Assembly: GCA_016789305.1 (NCBI GenBank)
Contig: JAEURJ010000008.1
Coordinates: forward strand, 1 to 64,000
Direction of reading: 5' to 3'
From: Anaerolineales bacterium
GTDB lineage: Bacteria; Chloroflexota; Anaerolineae; Anaerolineales; Villigracilaceae
Length of the DNA stretch: 64,000 nt
Shown piece after piece: positions 7,549 to 14,905 of the stretch (positions are counted from its first letter, which is position 1; each line of letters begins with the position of its first letter). The notes below the pieces were generated by a model. The model saw only the letters and a list, made by a program, of their open reading frames with translations, did not search any database and was not told the DNA's origin. The position numbers and the translations under genes were made by a program.

Positions 7549-7617
7549 CATGTTCATGAATGTGCATAAGCCGTGTTTATGCCAGTTGATAACGACCAAA
7601 CAAAAGGAGAAACAACC

Positions 7618-7884
7618 ATGTCTGATATCCCTGTAACACTCGTACTTCCCTCCGGGGGCAGCCGCACCGCTGAGGTGCCGGATGATGTTGTCGTCAAGGA
7701 ATTGATTCCCGAGTTGACCACTTCACTCGAATTGCCAACCACGGGTCCTGATGGACGCCCGATGTCCTATCGTATCGACAGCAAGGCACTGGGCCGCGAA
7801 TTGAAGGAAGAGGAGACTCTTTCCCAGGCGGGCATCCCACAAAACGACCGCTTGATGATGACTGCGGACGTTACCGCAGGGTAG
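7618..7884 (+). CDS. Free ubiquitin-like modifier
   Basis: An 88-residue protein with the same beta-grasp domain as the N-terminus of the E2 gene (LVLPSGG, EVPDDV, LPTTGPDGRP, DSKALGRELK). It ends TADVTAG, so the C-terminal residue is a single glycine. It is already exposed and needs no processing before activation, and it stops just short of the second glycine found in the fused copy. The start ATG has AAAGGAG eight bases upstream, the best ribosome-binding site in the operon. It most resembles the YukD/EsaB-like branch of ubiquitin-like proteins. An intrinsic terminator follows directly, which would raise its expression over the downstream genes. Confidence 0.85.
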   Translation: MSDIPVTLVLPSGGSRTAEVPDDVVVKELIPELTTSLELPTTGPDGRPMSYRIDSKALGRELKEEETLSQAGIPQNDRLMMTADVTAG

Positions 7885-7896
7885 ACCCTCTCTCCT

Positions 7897-7936
7897 CCGG
7901 GTCACCCGCTCTCGGTTTAGGGTGACCCGGCTTTTT
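7897..7936 (+). terminator. Intrinsic terminator inside the ubiquitin-like operon
   Basis: A perfect 11-bp GC-rich stem, CCGGGTCACCC (7897-7907) with GGGTGACCCGG (7920-7930), 12-base loop, followed by cTTTTT. It stands 12 bases after the stop codon of the free modifier and 20 bases before the JAMM gene. Partial read-through would give much modifier and little deconjugase, FHA and VWA protein. Confidence 0.85.
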
Positions 7937-7955
7937 CCAACGAAATGGATGCATC

Positions 7956-8609
7956 ATGGCTGGCGTAGGTATTCGCATTTCATCCCCCATCACTGAAAGA
8001 CCCAAAGTGGCTTGCATGCCTTTGGCGCGTTCAAAGCACTGGCTTTCCCCTTACGATCAAATGGGTCCGCAGAACTCCTCTATAAAAGTATTTCTTTCCC
8101 AATCCGCATATTGTCGAATTGTGATGCACGCTGGCAGTGAAATGGATGATGAAGTGGGCGGTGCATTAATAGGGCTGTGGTGCATGGATCGCGATACCGA
8201 GGAACAATTCATTGTCGTCCAACATATGCTGCCCGCGCATCATACCCGTCAAGGCAGTGTTTATTTGACTTTTACACAAGATACCCTTGTTGGCTTTCAC
8301 GAAGAACTTGAGAAAAACTTTGCCGGCAAAAGAATTGTTGGCTGGTATCACACACACCCCAAAATGGGAATCTTCCTTTCCCATTACGACACTTTTTTAC
8401 ATAATAATTTCTTCCCCGAACCCTGGCAGGTGGCGTTGGTGGTTGAACCCCATAAATCCCTCGGTGGTTTCTTTGTTCGAGACTTGGATGGAGGACTCAG
8501 CCCCACACGGTATTCCGGTTTTTATGAAATGAATGGAAATCTTGGCAGGGAGATGGTGGAGTGGAACAATCTTCAAGCAACTGAAGATGATGAAATGGAA
8601 GGAGGCTGA
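7956..8609 (+). CDS. JAMM/MPN metalloprotease, predicted deconjugase
   Basis: A 217-residue protein with an intact JAMM zinc motif: E66 (EVGGALIG), H132 and H134 (WYHTHP), S142 and D145 (HTHP-x6-S-x2-D). JAMM proteases such as Rpn11 cut isopeptide bonds behind the C-terminal glycine of ubiquitin-like modifiers. Residues 1-40 are an extra N-terminal segment. No good ribosome-binding site precedes the ATG at 7956; an internal start is possible. It overlaps nothing but is only four bases from the FHA gene. It may remove the modifier from targets or cut the fused modifier off the E2 after its AGG. Confidence 0.85.
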   Translation: MAGVGIRISSPITERPKVACMPLARSKHWLSPYDQMGPQNSSIKVFLSQSAYCRIVMHAGSEMDDEVGGALIGLWCMDRDTEEQFIVVQHMLPAHHTRQGSVYLTFTQDTLVGFHEELEKNFAGKRIVGWYHTHPKMGIFLSHYDTFLHNNFFPEPWQVALVVEPHKSLGGFFVRDLDGGLSPTRYSGFYEMNGNLGREMVEWNNLQATEDDEMEGG

Positions 8610-8612
8610 TGT

Positions 8613-9470
8613 ATGAATAGACAGATGCGTACCTATTATTACGCCGTGCTTGGTGCGATCGGTGGCTTGATCGGCTGGCAATTAAGTAATTTCCTCGGCT
8701 TGTCGATTGTGACAAATTTATACCTAAGTGAGGCAATTGTCGGCGCTCTCGTTGGTCTGGTGATCGGCCTCTTTATCGGCCTTACAGAAGGCTTGCTTAC
8801 AAGAAATATTGTTCAAGCCGTGAAATCCGGTTTGTTCAGCGCACTGCTTGGAATGATCGCGGGCGGCATTGGTTTGCCGCTTAGTGAATTCCTGTTTCAA
8901 GCGGTGGGCGCTGGCCTCCTCGGCCGTGCGTTAGGTTGGGCGATTTTCGGCCTTTTGCTCGGCCTCGCTGAAGGCGTTGTTGGAAAAAGCCAGGCTTGGA
9001 AAGGGATGCTCGGCGGTTTGATCGGCGGTGCACTTGGCGGTGTTTTGCTTGAAAGCGCGCACAACTGGTTGAAAGATCCGCTGACGGGAAAAGCCGCAGG
9101 CCTTGTGTTGCTTGGCGCTTCCGTGGGCGCATTCATTTCACTGATCGTTGTTTTGCTCTCGCGTGCCTGGCTTGAAATTACATCAGGCAAGCTCAAAGGT
9201 ACAGAGTTCATTCTTGATAAATTCATGCGTGCAGGCGGGCCTGCTATTGCAATTGGCAGCTCGCCGCTTAAATCCGAGATCGTGATTCCCGATCCGGATA
9301 TTTCCCCTCAACATGCCATGCTTACCGGCGATGGGACTGTCTTCACTCTCAAGGATATGTCTCTTTCCGGCACAACCATTAATGGAAGAAAAATAGAACG
9401 AACACAACTATCCAATGGACAAAAAATCCGCATGGGTAACACCGAAATGGTGTATCACGAAAAGAGGTAA
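8613..9470 (+). CDS. Membrane protein with C-terminal FHA domain
   Basis: A 285-residue protein. Residues 8-185 hold about seven Gly/Leu-rich hydrophobic helices with repeated GALVGLVIG-like segments, suggesting internal duplication. Residues 208-285 are a forkhead-associated domain (AIGSSPLKSEIVIPDPDISP, QHAML, TTINGRKI), a fold that binds phosphothreonine peptides. GGAGG lies upstream of the ATG. VWA follows two bases after the stop. It may link the conjugation system to a phosphorylated membrane partner. No kinase gene is seen nearby. Confidence 0.8.
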   Translation: MNRQMRTYYYAVLGAIGGLIGWQLSNFLGLSIVTNLYLSEAIVGALVGLVIGLFIGLTEGLLTRNIVQAVKSGLFSALLGMIAGGIGLPLSEFLFQAVGAGLLGRALGWAIFGLLLGLAEGVVGKSQAWKGMLGGLIGGALGGVLLESAHNWLKDPLTGKAAGLVLLGASVGAFISLIVVLLSRAWLEITSGKLKGTEFILDKFMRAGGPAIAIGSSPLKSEIVIPDPDISPQHAMLTGDGTVFTLKDMSLSGTTINGRKIERTQLSNGQKIRMGNTEMVYHEKR

Positions 9471-9472
9471 CC

Positions 9473-10600
9473 ATGCATAAAAAACTACTCCGCATCTTTC
9501 TCAGCCTGGGCCTGTTTCTGTCTTTGATGTTTTTCCCTTCACTCACAGTTTCCGCGCAGGGTGATGCGCAGGTTCGCATCACCCAGGTGGATAATTCCAA
9601 CTTTCCGAATGTGACGGTATATGTATCGGTCACTAATTCCGCTGGTGAGCCGATAGGTGTGGACCCGGCAACACTTCAAATTTCGGAAAACGGTCAACTC
9701 ATGCAACCCGTGGATATACGGGGAGGTGGCGCAGGTCAGGCCGAGCCGCTGACCACCATGCTGGTCATGGATATCTCCGGCAGCATGGATAAAAAAGATA
9801 AATTTACTGCCGCCAAGGAAGCTGCAAAAACCTACGTTAGTCAGATGCGGTCCGGGGATCAGGCAGGTTTGATCACCTTTGATTCGCAAGTACATTATGT
9901 TCAGCCAATTACAACAGATACTGCTGCTTTGACCGAGACCATTGATCTGCTTCGGACGGGCAGTGATACTGCCATGTTCAACGCATTGCTGGAAGCTGAA
10001 AAGGCATTGGTGGGCGTGTCTGGCCGTAAGTCGATCATCGTCCTCACGGATGGGTTGGATAATCAAAGCCAGGTCACCGCTGATGATGTGATCACAACCA
10101 TCGGTCCCAGCGGACTCACCATTTCCACGATTGGGTTTGGCGATGCCGGTACCGCTTCTCAAGCTGGCCTTGATGAAGCAGCGTTAAAATCCCTGGCTGA
10201 AAAATCCGGCGGGCTGTACAGCTATGCCGCCGATTCCGCTTCTTTGAGCGCCTTGTATCAGCAATATGGCCGTTCACTGCAAAGCGAATATGCGATCACA
10301 TATGTTTCCCCTGCGAGTCTGCGGGATGGTATCAATCGAAATTTAAGCGTTTCGATTTCACAAACCGGAGCTGTCACACAGGGATTGTATAACCCGGGTG
10401 GGGTGCTGCCTGAAGTAGGTGGGTCTTCCTGGGTCTTGTTTGTGAGTATGCTGGCTGGCCTGCTTCTGCTCTTGATCATTCCCACAATGATTTCCGGTGT
10501 GGGTGGTATGTTTGGCAAGTCAAAAGGCAAGGGACGTATTAAGCTGGCAAATGCTTCGCCGGGTCCAAGTGCCAGGAAGGCGAATATCAAGATTAAGTAG
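9473..10600 (+). CDS. Secreted/membrane-anchored von Willebrand factor A protein
   Basis: A 375-residue protein with a signal peptide (residues 1-28, ending TVSAQG), a short beta domain, and a VWA domain with an intact metal-binding MIDAS site (DISGS, residues 100-104; later LTDGLDNQ). A C-terminal membrane helix (about 322-343) leaves a short basic cytoplasmic tail. VWA domains bind proteins through a divalent metal. It ends the ubiquitin-like operon. It most likely displays the VWA domain outside the membrane while the tail faces the conjugation enzymes. Confidence 0.85.
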   Translation: MHKKLLRIFLSLGLFLSLMFFPSLTVSAQGDAQVRITQVDNSNFPNVTVYVSVTNSAGEPIGVDPATLQISENGQLMQPVDIRGGGAGQAEPLTTMLVMDISGSMDKKDKFTAAKEAAKTYVSQMRSGDQAGLITFDSQVHYVQPITTDTAALTETIDLLRTGSDTAMFNALLEAEKALVGVSGRKSIIVLTDGLDNQSQVTADDVITTIGPSGLTISTIGFGDAGTASQAGLDEAALKSLAEKSGGLYSYAADSASLSALYQQYGRSLQSEYAITYVSPASLRDGINRNLSVSISQTGAVTQGLYNPGGVLPEVGGSSWVLFVSMLAGLLLLLIIPTMISGVGGMFGKSKGKGRIKLANASPGPSARKANIKIK

Positions 10601-10640
10601 TTCAAAAAACACCCCACATCGTGGGGTGTTTTTTGAACTA
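10598..10640. terminator. Bidirectional terminator between VWA and VOC genes
   Basis: A perfect 20-bp stem (10598-10617 with 10621-10640) and a three-base loop ATC. The core is ACACCCCAC/GTGGGGTGT flanked by A and T runs, so it works in both directions. Both stop codons (TAG of each gene) lie inside the stem. Confidence 0.95.
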
Positions 10641-11003
10641 CGCGGATTGAAAAATCTCAATCGGGTTTCCAGACGGATCTTCTGCCAGAATCTGTTTGCC
10701 GCCGGGGCCAGTAATGATTTTGTTTCGAAATGATATTCCCGCTTTTTTCATGTCTGAAACTAGCGTCTCGATATCGTCCACTTCCACCACAAAGCGATTC
10801 CATCCGCCGGGCTGGGGTGTGCTCCCATCCGGCATGGGGCGTGCCGCGGAGGTTTGAGGGCCGCTCAGCCAAAGTTCCAGATCACCTTTTTCAATAATGG
10901 CAAAAGCTGGTCCCATTTGGTCAACGAGAGAAAAGCCCAAATGATCAACATAAAATTTAATGGATTCTTCCACATCCTTGACCATATATCGAATTGTCGC
11001 CAT
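10638..11003 (-). CDS. VOC-family (glyoxalase/bleomycin resistance-like) protein
   Basis: A 121-residue single-module vicinal oxygen chelate protein: IRYMVKDVEESIKFYVDHLGF at the N-terminus and PGGKQILAEDPSGNPIEIFQ at the C-terminus. The family includes glyoxalases, dioxygenases and drug-binding proteins. The metal-ligand positions cannot be assigned safely, so no substrate is proposed. AAGGAG precedes the ATG. It stands alone downstream of lexA. Confidence 0.85.
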   Translation of the reverse strand: MATIRYMVKDVEESIKFYVDHLGFSLVDQMGPAFAIIEKGDLELWLSGPQTSAARPMPDGSTPQPGGWNRFVVEVDDIETLVSDMKKAGISFRNKIITGPGGKQILAEDPSGNPIEIFQSA

Positions 11004-11028
11004 AGTAGATTCTCCTTGTTAAATAAAT

Positions 11029-11052
11029 ACAGCCCGACAAAAGTCAGGCTGT
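11029..11052 (-). terminator. Probable lexA terminator
   Basis: ACAGCCCGAC (11029-11038) and GTCAGGCTGT (11043-11052) form a 10-bp stem with one G-T pair and a four-base loop. On the minus strand it is followed by ATTTATTT, a weak U tract. Confidence 0.5.
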
Positions 11053-11064
11053 AACATAAATTAT

Positions 11065-11742
11065 TTAATTAAAGCGGTCCATTTTTCGAATGACCATGAC
11101 CACTTTTCCCTTGATCTCAACCAATTCATTCTTTTTGATCATGATAGGCTTCATGGTCGGGTTTGCGGGCTGCAGGCGGAAACCATCTTTTTCCTTGTAG
11201 AAATACTTGAGTGTGGTTTCGTTGCGATCAGAAAGCCAGACTGCGACCATATCGCCATTGCGTGCATCCTGAGAAGGTTTAAGGATGACGATATCACCAT
11301 CATTGACCATGGCATCGATCATCGAGTCTCCCTGTACTTTGAGTGCAAAAAGTTCCTTGCCCTTTTCTTTTCCAGGCATCAGGGATGTGGCGATTTCCAC
11401 GGAATCTTCAGGAGTGAATGACCCGAAATCTGCATTTGAAGGAACGGGAATTGGTTCACCAGCTTGAATTACACCAAGGACAGGAACACGGAGCATATCT
11501 CCAAGAGGGGTATTTCCTGTCAGGCGCATGCCGCGTGAAATCTTGCGGTCTCTTTCAAGGTAACCGCTCTTCTCCAGTTGATCCAAATAGTAGTTCACAA
11601 CAGAAGTGGAGGAGATATCACAATGCTCTCCAATCTCACGAATGGAAGGTGGGTGCTTGTGTTCTCGCTGATAGGACGCAATAAAATCCAAAATCTTTTG
11701 GTGGCGCTCCCCAATTCCTTTGCTTTTTCGAACCATCATCAT
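11065..11742 (-). CDS. lexA: LexA repressor
   Basis: A 225-residue LexA. Residues 10-72 are the winged helix (PPSIREIGEHCDISSTSVVN). The autocleavage site is A94-G95 (VIQAGEP). The catalytic serine is S140 (QGDSMID) and the lysine K179 (NETTLKYF). It represses the DNA-damage regulon and cleaves itself when RecA filaments form. The start is the first of three in-frame ATGs, with AGGAGG upstream. A GAAC-N4-GTTC box lies 69 bases upstream, so it represses itself. Confidence 0.95.
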   Translation of the reverse strand: MMMVRKSKGIGERHQKILDFIASYQREHKHPPSIREIGEHCDISSTSVVNYYLDQLEKSGYLERDRKISRGMRLTGNTPLGDMLRVPVLGVIQAGEPIPVPSNADFGSFTPEDSVEIATSLMPGKEKGKELFALKVQGDSMIDAMVNDGDIVILKPSQDARNGDMVAVWLSDRNETTLKYFYKEKDGFRLQPANPTMKPIMIKKNELVEIKGKVVMVIRKMDRFN

Positions 11743-11810
11743 TTAAGCCTCCTGCCAATAAAACTGGCATTTTGAGCTTTCTTCGCTCATTTGTGCTAGG
11801 AATGATAATC

Positions 11811-11822
11811 GAACGCCTGTTC
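11811..11822. promoter_or_regulatory. LexA (SOS) box
   Basis: GAACGCCTGTTC, a perfect GAAC-N4-GTTC palindrome as recognised by LexA of Gram-positive type bacteria. It lies between lexA and the 3' end of corA, in the expected promoter region of lexA. Confidence 0.85.
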
Positions 11823-11855
11823 TGTGTCAAGGATTTTATGAAACCCAAATCCGGC

Positions 11856-12842
11856 TTATACCCAGGTTCGGCGGCGCATCCAAATGTACATTGTCACAGG
11901 CAAAACCAGCATGATAGCAAGCATCACTTCGAACATTTGCGTGTTGGTCCAGCCTGTCAGGTGGGCGACTGGCTCAAAGAAATTCATGCCGAAAAAGCCG
12001 GTAACGAAGGTAATAGGCATGAAAAGGGTGGTAATGATCGCGAGAGCCTTCATGACTTCGTTCATGCGGTTGTTAATGACCGAGAGGTAGGTGTCCATCG
12101 CGCCGCCAACCAGATCGCGCAGACTTTCGTTGATATCATGCAGCCTGACCAGGTGATCGTAAATATCACGAAAGAAAACCCGATCCTTTGGATCGATTAC
12201 ACGGTAATCATCGCGGGCCAGCTTATTAAAAACTTCCCGTTGTGGAAGAATGATTCGGCGCATGGTAAGCAAAATGCGCTTCAATGCAAATATCTGTTCG
12301 AGGGTATTGCGGGTTGGATTGTCGAAAACTTGATCCTCGATTTGATCGATTTGGCGATCGATCTTTTCCACCAGCGGCATATATCCCATCACAAGTGAAT
12401 CGGAAATGCGATACAACAGGTGATCGGGACCATCCTGGACATGGCGTAAATCGCGTTGACATGCGGACCAGGCATCTTCAATTCCCGAAAACAATTGATC
12501 GTGGATGGTGACTACGTAGTTGCGGCCCAGGAAGATATCCAGCTCGTCGATCTCAGACTCGAATACTCCATCCTCATGTTTATAGTTCATGATGTTTAAG
12601 ACCATGTAAATGTAATCGCCCCAGTCGTCGATTTTCGGGGTGTGGGTTTCCTGGAGGGCGTCGTCAATGGCCAGCGGATGGAAGTTGAAGCCAAGCAGAA
12701 TAGGTTCGGCAATTTCCGGGGGTTCACCGATGAAATCGACCCAAAGCAGGCTTTTTCGGTCTCGGAGGAGGCGTGGAAACTCCTCTGACTTAATATCTGT
12801 GCGCAGGGGTTTGCCGGGAGAGTAGTAGAGGGAGCGGATCAT
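11856..12842 (-). CDS. corA: CorA-family magnesium/cobalt transporter
   Basis: A 328-residue CorA: a cytoplasmic alpha/beta domain, long helix (about residues 190-275), and two C-terminal membrane helices. The first helix ends in the signature GMN (FFGMNF, near residue 280), which forms the selectivity filter of the pentameric channel. The C-terminus is basic (MRRRTWV), as is usual. GGAG precedes the ATG. It likely belongs to its own transcription unit, divergent from the leader at 12921. Confidence 0.93.
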   Translation of the reverse strand: MIRSLYYSPGKPLRTDIKSEEFPRLLRDRKSLLWVDFIGEPPEIAEPILLGFNFHPLAIDDALQETHTPKIDDWGDYIYMVLNIMNYKHEDGVFESEIDELDIFLGRNYVVTIHDQLFSGIEDAWSACQRDLRHVQDGPDHLLYRISDSLVMGYMPLVEKIDRQIDQIEDQVFDNPTRNTLEQIFALKRILLTMRRIILPQREVFNKLARDDYRVIDPKDRVFFRDIYDHLVRLHDINESLRDLVGGAMDTYLSVINNRMNEVMKALAIITTLFMPITFVTGFFGMNFFEPVAHLTGWTNTQMFEVMLAIMLVLPVTMYIWMRRRTWV

Positions 12843-12920
12843 GGATTGGTCTCCAAAAGCAGGATTTTTACCTAGAAATTAAGAATATTTAAATCCAGGT
12901 TTATTTTATTGATTTATCTA

Positions 12921-12948
12921 TTGACAAAATTAAAAAGATAAGTATAAT
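12921..12948 (+). promoter_or_regulatory. Promoter of the envelope-stress-like operon
   Basis: A full consensus TTGACA at 12921-12926 and TATAAT at 12943-12948, with a 16-base spacer, in an AT-rich stretch. Transcription would start near 12955 and run into the leader peptide and the small gene at 13102. Confidence 0.8.
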
Positions 12949-13015
12949 TTATCTATAAAATGGCATAAAAAAGTAAAATTATTGAAGTTGATCTTAGTTT
13001 TTCCAAGGAGAGCTT

Positions 13016-13045
13016 ATGAAGATCACCTTGCCCGATGATTTTTAG
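13016..13045 (+). CDS. Possible nine-residue leader peptide
   Basis: An ATG with AAGGAG seven bases upstream opens a nine-codon frame, MKITLPDDF, ending at TAG 13043-13045. It lies about 60 bases after the predicted transcription start and 56 bases before the next gene. A good ribosome-binding site on so short a frame suggests a regulatory leader or upstream peptide. It could also be chance. Confidence 0.35.
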   Translation: MKITLPDDF

Positions 13046-13101
13046 TAATTTTCCATAAAACCATAAGTATTTAGTGTTCCCATTTTATCAAGGATAATAC
13101 C

Positions 13102-13332
13102 ATGAGCTACTTTGCCCCTGAAAAACAAGCTGAACTGAATCGCCAGCAGATCCTCAAGGACATGGAGGAAATCAACCTCCAAAACGAGGCTACGCGAGGT
13201 AGGAATATCATGAGCAAAATACTTGCCTCTTTGGGCGTATGGATGGTTGTTCGAGGAGAAAAGCTGCGCCAGAAAAACTCCCTCTCGCAAGTACAATACT
13301 CGAACTTAAACAAAAGAGTGATTCAACGTTGA
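13102..13332 (+). CDS. Small protein of unknown function
   Basis: A 76-residue protein I do not recognise. The N-terminal half is polar and helical (PEKQAELNRQQILKDMEEIN) and the middle has one weakly hydrophobic segment (IMSKILASLGVWMVV, about residues 36-50), followed by a basic tail. AAGGA lies upstream of the ATG. It shares the promoter at 12921 with the DUF2089 gene 46 bases downstream. It may be a membrane-associated partner of that operon. Confidence 0.6.
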   Translation: MSYFAPEKQAELNRQQILKDMEEINLQNEATRGRNIMSKILASLGVWMVVRGEKLRQKNSLSQVQYSNLNKRVIQR

Positions 13333-13378
13333 TAATAACCAGATTATATTTCGAACCATTGAATTTGGAGAATTCCCT

Positions 13379-13762
13379 ATGAGACCTGCACCGACCCGTT
13401 GCCCTGTTTGCGAATCTGAGTTGTCTGTTACTCGTTTACATTGTTCCTCCTGTGAAACCACCATTGAAGGCCATTTCATCTCCGGCCAATTTGGAAACTT
13501 AACTCCGGACCAGTTGAACTTTGTATTCACCTTTGTCCGCTGTGAGGGGAAGATCAATCGCATGGAACAGGAGCTCGGTCTTTCCTACCCAACTATTCGC
13601 AATCGGCTGCATGAAGTGATCCGTGCATTGGGTTTTGAGCCCGGCCGCGATGAACCGGTCGAGATCTCGCAGGAAAAACGAAATTCCATTCTCGAAGATT
13701 TGAGCGCAGGCAAGATCACTGCCGAGGAAGCCACACGTTTACTGCGTGGAGAAGAGGAGTAA
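13379..13762 (+). CDS. DUF2089-type zinc-ribbon/HTH regulator
   Basis: A 127-residue protein. Residues 8-29 are a zinc ribbon (CPVCESE ... CSSCE). Residues 41-85 resemble a sigma-like helix-turn-helix (LTPDQLNFVFTFVRCEGKIN, then YPTIRNRLHEVI). Residues 98-125 are the small helical module EKRNSILEDLSAGKITAEEA that recurs in the next three genes. DUF2089 proteins are small predicted regulators often found with YvlB-like envelope proteins. The next gene starts three bases after the stop. Confidence 0.8.
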   Translation: MRPAPTRCPVCESELSVTRLHCSSCETTIEGHFISGQFGNLTPDQLNFVFTFVRCEGKINRMEQELGLSYPTIRNRLHEVIRALGFEPGRDEPVEISQEKRNSILEDLSAGKITAEEATRLLRGEEE

Positions 13763-13765
13763 ACC

Positions 13766-14905
13766 ATGTCCGGGACTATTTCTGCAGGACGCAATCCCAG
13801 AATCGTCATTGATACCATTGGTGGTGATCTCAGCCTGGTCGGCTGGGACGGCGAGGATGTGCTCGTCAAAGGGGATGACGATACCATGCAGGTCAAGCAG
13901 GTGGATAATGAAATCAGGATTTCTTGTGACGATGATTTGTCGATCCGTGCGCCAAAAGGTGCCTCCATTTTTATTCAAAATGTGGCCGGAGATGCATCGA
14001 TTCGCGGCATTTTAGGAGGGATCGAATTAAACGAGATAAGCGGTGACCTCTCCATCCGCGATGTGGATTCCGTGGCCATCGATACGGTTCAATCGGACTT
14101 CAGCTTGCGGGGTGCAAGGGGACATTTATCCGTCAAAAACGCACATAGCGATGTGTCCATCCGCGAAGTGGAAGGAAATATCTCCCTCGAATCGGTGGGG
14201 GATGATCTTGCATTGCGCGATGTGCGCGGCAATGTCAGTGCAAATGTAGGGGAGGATGTGGTGTTTTATTTGAATCCACAACCCGGGATGAATTATGCGA
14301 TCAATGCAGGCGAAGATATTTTACTGGTCATGCCGCCCAAGGCAAATGCAACCCTCACCATGAGCGCCGATGAAATTTCCATTGATTGGAAAGGCAGCGA
14401 ACTGGAAGATGATGCCACTTCCGGCGTGATTGTCTTGGGAGATGGATCGGCCAACATTAACTTGAGCGCCGGCAGCGATATTCGCGTTTCCAATCAGGCG
14501 GATGCCGGAGAATCGGCGGAAGATTTTGGCAACTTTGCCGGTATCGGCATGGATTGGTCCGGGTTTGGCGAAAGAATTTCACGCCAGGTGGCGCAGGCAG
14601 GCAAACGTGCGGCTGAAGCAGAGCGTCGTGCAGCTGAAACAGCGCGCCGGGCCATGGAGCGCGCCGAGCAGAATCGCCGCCGCTTTGAAGAACGCGTGGA
14701 GGGCCGTGTGCGTGGCAAAGTGAATGTGGGTGTGGGGCGTTGGAATTGGGATCTTTCCCCGAAGGGCGCGCCGATGCCTCCGATGCCACCCAAACCACAG
14801 GCTTCTGAAGAGGAAAGACTTGCGATCTTGAAAATGCTGCAGGAGAAAAAGATCTCAGCGGAGGATGCGGATAAATTGTTATCGGCCTTGGAAGGAGATG
14901 TGTAA
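13766..14905 (+). CDS. DUF4097-like beta-solenoid protein with SHOCT-like module
   Basis: A 379-residue protein. Residues 10-250 are a run of short beta strands (ISGDLSIRDVDS, VKNAHSDVSIREVEGNISLE) typical of the DUF4097 beta-solenoid found in YvlB and LiaX. Residues 268-315 form an Ala/Arg/Glu-rich coiled coil. Residues 345-379 repeat the helical module (EERLAILKMLQEKKISAEDA). No signal peptide is seen, so it is probably cytoplasmic. In Firmicutes such proteins belong to envelope-stress responses. Its stop TAA is overlapped by the next ATG. Confidence 0.75.
   Translation: MSGTISAGRNPRIVIDTIGGDLSLVGWDGEDVLVKGDDDTMQVKQVDNEIRISCDDDLSIRAPKGASIFIQNVAGDASIRGILGGIELNEISGDLSIRDVDSVAIDTVQSDFSLRGARGHLSVKNAHSDVSIREVEGNISLESVGDDLALRDVRGNVSANVGEDVVFYLNPQPGMNYAINAGEDILLVMPPKANATLTMSADEISIDWKGSELEDDATSGVIVLGDGSANINLSAGSDIRVSNQADAGESAEDFGNFAGIGMDWSGFGERISRQVAQAGKRAAEAERRAAETARRAMERAEQNRRRFEERVEGRVRGKVNVGVGRWNWDLSPKGAPMPPMPPKPQASEEERLAILKMLQEKKISAEDADKLLSALEGDV

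Noticed and set aside
9473..10600. VWA gene as part of a type VI or ESX secretion locus
   Set aside because: YukD-like modifiers and FHA/VWA proteins occur near ESX systems, but no EccC-like ATPase or WXG100 gene is present here, while E1, E2 and JAMM genes are.
11772..12398. 208-codon plus-strand frame opposite corA
   Set aside because: corA is certain on the minus strand, and this frame covers the LexA box region at its start.
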